Assembly: GCA_020024075.1 (NCBI GenBank)
Contig: JAHHUJ010000019.1
Span: 1 to 16,131 of the forward strand
DNA length: 16,131 bases
Source: Psychrobacter sp.
GTDB taxonomy: Bacteria > Pseudomonadota > Gammaproteobacteria > Pseudomonadales > Moraxellaceae
Direction: 5' to 3'
The position numbers and the translations under genes are program-made. Of this stretch, positions 13,417-16,131 are shown one piece after another. The notes beneath the pieces were generated by a model. It saw only the letters and a list, made by a program, of their open reading frames with translations. It did no database searches and was not told the origin of the DNA. The stretch's first letter is position 1. Each line of letters begins with the position of its first letter.

Positions 13417-15345
13417 ATGCCATCCAAACTCATTCCCAACACATTTATGGTGAGAACACCTCTAGCCATTATGCTAGTTATCCTTTTATTTTTAGGATCA
13501 GCAATAACTAGTGGTTTTTTGGCATGGGCCGCTGAAAATGATGCCAAAGCTATCAATACTGCTGGCTCAATTAGAATGGCTACCTACCGTTTTAGCTTTT
13601 TATTGGCCTCAGATATTCATAACTCACAGCAGATAGATGAGCTGATTAAGGATATGAATTATCGCCATAAACAATTGCAACTTTATCAGCAGCAGTGGGT
13701 CAATCAAAATAAACGTATAGACGATCAGTTAAATCAAATAGAAATTCAATGGCAGCAACAATTACAGCCGTTATTGCTAAATAGTGATGCCCAAGGGTTT
13801 TATACAGCCTCCCTACCCTATATTCAAAAAGTAGATGCAATGGTATTGCAGCTACAACAACGCAATGAGCGGCGTCAAAACCAACAACAACTCTTACAGC
13901 TTTTGCTGCTAGCCATAATGATGGGTGTCATGTTTTGGGCAATAAAAGAACTGCGTAGAAAGGTCTTACAGCCTATTAAACAACTTATACAAGCGAAGGA
14001 AGAGTTCACCGCAGGTAAGCTTGATACCCGAGTATCCATCTCAGGCTATAGTGAATTTGAAGCTTTAGGAAAATCTTTCAATGATATGGTTAGTACCATT
14101 GAGCGAAGTCACCTGTATTTACAAAATGAGATTTTGTCTAAAACAGCACATTTGACTCAGGCCAATCAAGTACTGTCTTTACTCTATGATTTTGCTAAAT
14201 ACCTAACCACCTCTCAAGTAAGTATCATTGAACTCAATCGATTAATTGCAGACTTTAGTAAAATCATTCCCGAACTAGAGTTCACCTTGTGTCTTAAAAG
14301 CGACTTAATTGACAACAAAGATGCGATTGCTATTCACAGTAATACTTTAAGAGATTTATGCTCAGCGCTGGACTGTGATAGCTGCTCAATCAAAACCAGC
14401 GTTTATACTGAATCTTTTGAGATTCGTCATCAAAAATATCAATATGGTGAATTGAGGGTTCGACCAAAGTCGCTTGGTATAAGCCATCCTGCGGCAGTGG
14501 CAACTCCAGCTACTGAGCCTTTAAATGGAGAGCTTGACCCTAATCGCATCTGCTTAGTAGAAGACAGCTTTGAGAACCCTGAGCAAGAGCTTACTGCCAC
14601 TCAAGCACTTATCTCTAGCAATAAAGCAGCTATTACCGCTTTGACTAATTTAATAAGCACAGCCATGTTTTTATTACAGCAGCGTCAGCAGGAACATCAA
14701 GTTATCTTACTTGAAGAGCGAGCAACCATTGCCCGAGAGCTACATGATTCGTTGGCCCAATCTTTGTCTTACTTAAAGATACAGGTGTCTATATTAGAGC
14801 GAAGACTACAGCACACACATTGCGATAATCCTGATCTGGTACTAATTACTGACTCTATCTTTAATATCAAAGAAGGCCTAACCTCTGCCTATCAACATTT
14901 GCGAGATCTATTGGTGACATTCCGCCTAAGCTTAAACGATGACAGCTTTGATGAAGCCCTGCACAATTCTGCGGATGAATTTGCCAAAAAAGGTGGGCTG
15001 AATATTAGCGTTAACAATCAAGTCATGTCCTTAAACTTAAATGCTTCTGAGCAAGTGAATGTAATTCAAATTATCCGAGAAGCCTTATCCAATATCTGCC
15101 GTCATGCTAATGCAAAAAATGCGCAAGTTAATTTCATCCATGCCAGCCAAGGTGATGATGTGCTTCTGACCATTAGCGATGATGGTCAAGGTATCTCTCA
15201 TGACTTTGATCAGACCCGTCATCATGGCCTGATGATTATGCAAGAGCGGGCCAAGAGTTTAGGCGGCAAATTAGAAGTGACTCAAAATGAACCTAAAGGC
15301 ACACTCATAAAAGCACAATTTACTCCGGAGTTTTTTACCAAATAA
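13417..15345 (+). CDS. narX: NarX-type nitrate/nitrite sensor histidine kinase
   Basis: The 642-residue inner-membrane kinase senses periplasmic nitrate and nitrite and phosphorylates NarL. In order: membrane segment 1 (about 14-37), the ligand-binding P-box beginning at Asp42 and containing AGSIRMATYR (49-58), a helical periplasmic domain, membrane segment 2 (about 159-176), HAMP (about 177-231), a central region with a cysteine cluster (Cys292, 315, 320, 323), the phosphorylated His443 in RELHDSLAQSL, the N box (REALSNICRHANAKNA, 554-569), DDGQGI (588-593), and HGLMIMQERAKSLGG (603-617). This is the HisKA_3 type that pairs with LuxR-type regulators. The P-box has Thr48 where E. coli NarX has Lys49. 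No clear ribosome binding site precedes the ATG at 13417 or the next one at 13447; either could be used. It is divergent from narK and 105 bp before narL. Confidence 0.93.
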   Translation: MPSKLIPNTFMVRTPLAIMLVILLFLGSAITSGFLAWAAENDAKAINTAGSIRMATYRFSFLLASDIHNSQQIDELIKDMNYRHKQLQLYQQQWVNQNKRIDDQLNQIEIQWQQQLQPLLLNSDAQGFYTASLPYIQKVDAMVLQLQQRNERRQNQQQLLQLLLLAIMMGVMFWAIKELRRKVLQPIKQLIQAKEEFTAGKLDTRVSISGYSEFEALGKSFNDMVSTIERSHLYLQNEILSKTAHLTQANQVLSLLYDFAKYLTTSQVSIIELNRLIADFSKIIPELEFTLCLKSDLIDNKDAIAIHSNTLRDLCSALDCDSCSIKTSVYTESFEIRHQKYQYGELRVRPKSLGISHPAAVATPATEPLNGELDPNRICLVEDSFENPEQELTATQALISSNKAAITALTNLISTAMFLLQQRQQEHQVILLEERATIARELHDSLAQSLSYLKIQVSILERRLQHTHCDNPDLVLITDSIFNIKEGLTSAYQHLRDLLVTFRLSLNDDSFDEALHNSADEFAKKGGLNISVNNQVMSLNLNASEQVNVIQIIREALSNICRHANAKNAQVNFIHASQGDDVLLTISDDGQGISHDFDQTRHHGLMIMQERAKSLGGKLEVTQNEPKGTLIKAQFTPEFFTK

Positions 15346-15450
15346 CAAAGCTTTATATTTTTAGGTTTTTATCTTGACACTTACCACCTTCTATTAATCC
15401 ATTAATTCAAAATATTTTTATAATTCAACTTTGATTACCTGTGAGTTTTT

Positions 15451-16110
15451 ATGTCTACTAAAGTTTATACCTCAACCTCTCCTGCCAAGATATTATTAGT
15501 TGATGATCATCCTATGCTCCGCCGTGGTATGGCTGACTTACTCAGCCTAGAGTCCGACTTTGATGTTGTTGCTGACGTTGGTAGCGGTGAGGAAGCACTG
15601 GCCTACCTTCAAGACAAAGAAGTAGATTTAATTATTCTTGACCAAAACATGCCAGGCTTAAGTGGTCTAGAGACCGTAGAACAAATTAGGGATCAAGGCA
15701 ATCAAGCCAAAATCCTTATGTTCACCGTGTCCGACAGTGGCGATGATATTCATCAGGCTTTAAAGCTTGGTGTTAATGGCTATCTACTAAAAGATATGCA
15801 ACCAGAACAAGTGGCCCTAGATATCCGCAAAGCATTACGTGGTGAGCTAGTAGTAAGCTCAAGACTGGCTGCGGTATTGGCTCAAGCACTGCGTACTCCT
15901 AACTTGGATGATATCGTTAGTAACTTGACCAACCGTGAGCTTCAAGTGGTCAAAATGATTGCCAAAGGGCATAGTAATAAGATGATTGGCAATGAGCTGG
16001 GCATTTCTGAGTCCACAGTTAAAGTCCATGTAAAGCATATTTTAAATAAAACCAATCTGCGTACGCGTGTTGATGTTGCGGTCTGGGCAGTCAATAACTT
16101 AGATATATAA
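15451..16110 (+). CDS. narL: NarL response regulator, nitrate/nitrite responsive
   Basis: The 219-residue protein has an N-terminal receiver domain (about 12-130) with Asp18/Asp19, the phosphoacceptor Asp64 (ILDQNMPG), Thr92 and Lys114, and a C-terminal LuxR-type helix-turn-helix (about 156-214). The recognition helix STVKVHVKH (188-196) matches that of E. coli NarL, including the base-contacting Lys, Val and Lys (191, 192, 195), so it should bind TACYYMT heptamers such as those near narG and narK. It is preceded by narX on the same strand with a 105-bp AT-rich gap; TTGACA at 15378-15383 might be part of a separate promoter, but no good -10 follows. The ribosome binding site is weak. NarL rather than NarP is chosen from the narX partner and the nar locus. 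Confidence 0.94.
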   Translation: MSTKVYTSTSPAKILLVDDHPMLRRGMADLLSLESDFDVVADVGSGEEALAYLQDKEVDLIILDQNMPGLSGLETVEQIRDQGNQAKILMFTVSDSGDDIHQALKLGVNGYLLKDMQPEQVALDIRKALRGELVVSSRLAAVLAQALRTPNLDDIVSNLTNRELQVVKMIAKGHSNKMIGNELGISESTVKVHVKHILNKTNLRTRVDVAVWAVNNLDI

Positions 16111-16131
16111 GTACGGCGATATATAAGTACG
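16102..16131. repeat. 14-bp direct repeat at the narL stop codon
   Basis: GATATATAAGTACG occurs at 16102-16115 and again at 16118-16131, two bases apart. The first copy contains the last codons and stop of narL. The window ends with the second copy, so a longer array cannot be excluded. Confidence 0.7.

Noticed and set aside
15378..15450. Separate narL promoter (TTGACA at 15378-15383, TATAAT-like sequences further on)
   Set aside because: The hexamers cannot be paired at 16-18 bp spacing, so it is mentioned only within the narL entry.

Overview
The window looks like a chromosomal segment from a low-to-moderate GC gammaproteobacterium. The best fit is a member of the Moraxellaceae, most likely Psychrobacter or a close relative. 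That is an inference from AT-rich intergenic DNA, codon choice and gene content; no rRNA or other phylogenetic marker is present. No tRNA, rRNA, CRISPR array, insertion sequence or phage gene is visible.

The centre is a complete respiratory nitrate reductase locus on the minus strand: narK (nitrate/nitrite transporter, 11785-13167), then narG, narH, narJ and narI (11384 down to 4464). All cofactor ligands known from the E. coli proteins are present. Diverging from narK, on the plus strand, are the nitrate/nitrite sensor kinase narX (13417-15345) and the response regulator narL (15451-16110). A strong intrinsic terminator follows narK, and a NarL-type 7-2-7 site lies between it and narG, so narGHJI probably has its own nitrate-responsive promoter.

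Downstream of narI, still on the minus strand, the locus continues with hmp (NO-detoxifying flavohemoglobin), a cytoplasmic parvulin-type PPIase of the kind found next to narI in pseudomonads, a single-domain hemerythrin-like protein, an ArsC-family arsenate reductase, and feoA plus the 5' end of feoB (ferrous iron uptake). A near-perfect 11-1-11 NsrR-type operator precedes hmp. A good sigma-70 promoter with a Fur-like sequence precedes feoA, and an intrinsic terminator separates arsC from it.

Together the genes describe nitrate respiration under low oxygen: NarXL senses nitrate or nitrite, NarK exchanges it, NarGHI reduces it at the membrane, and NarJ (perhaps with the PPIase) assembles the enzyme. 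Hmp, and possibly the hemerythrin, would deal with the nitric oxide that follows, and FeoAB would supply Fe(II) for the iron-sulfur clusters and haems. The less ordinary points are the NsrR-controlled hmp placed between narI and the PPIase gene, several unexplained inverted repeats, a hairpin covering the feoB ribosome binding site, and short tandem repeats in the intergenic DNA.
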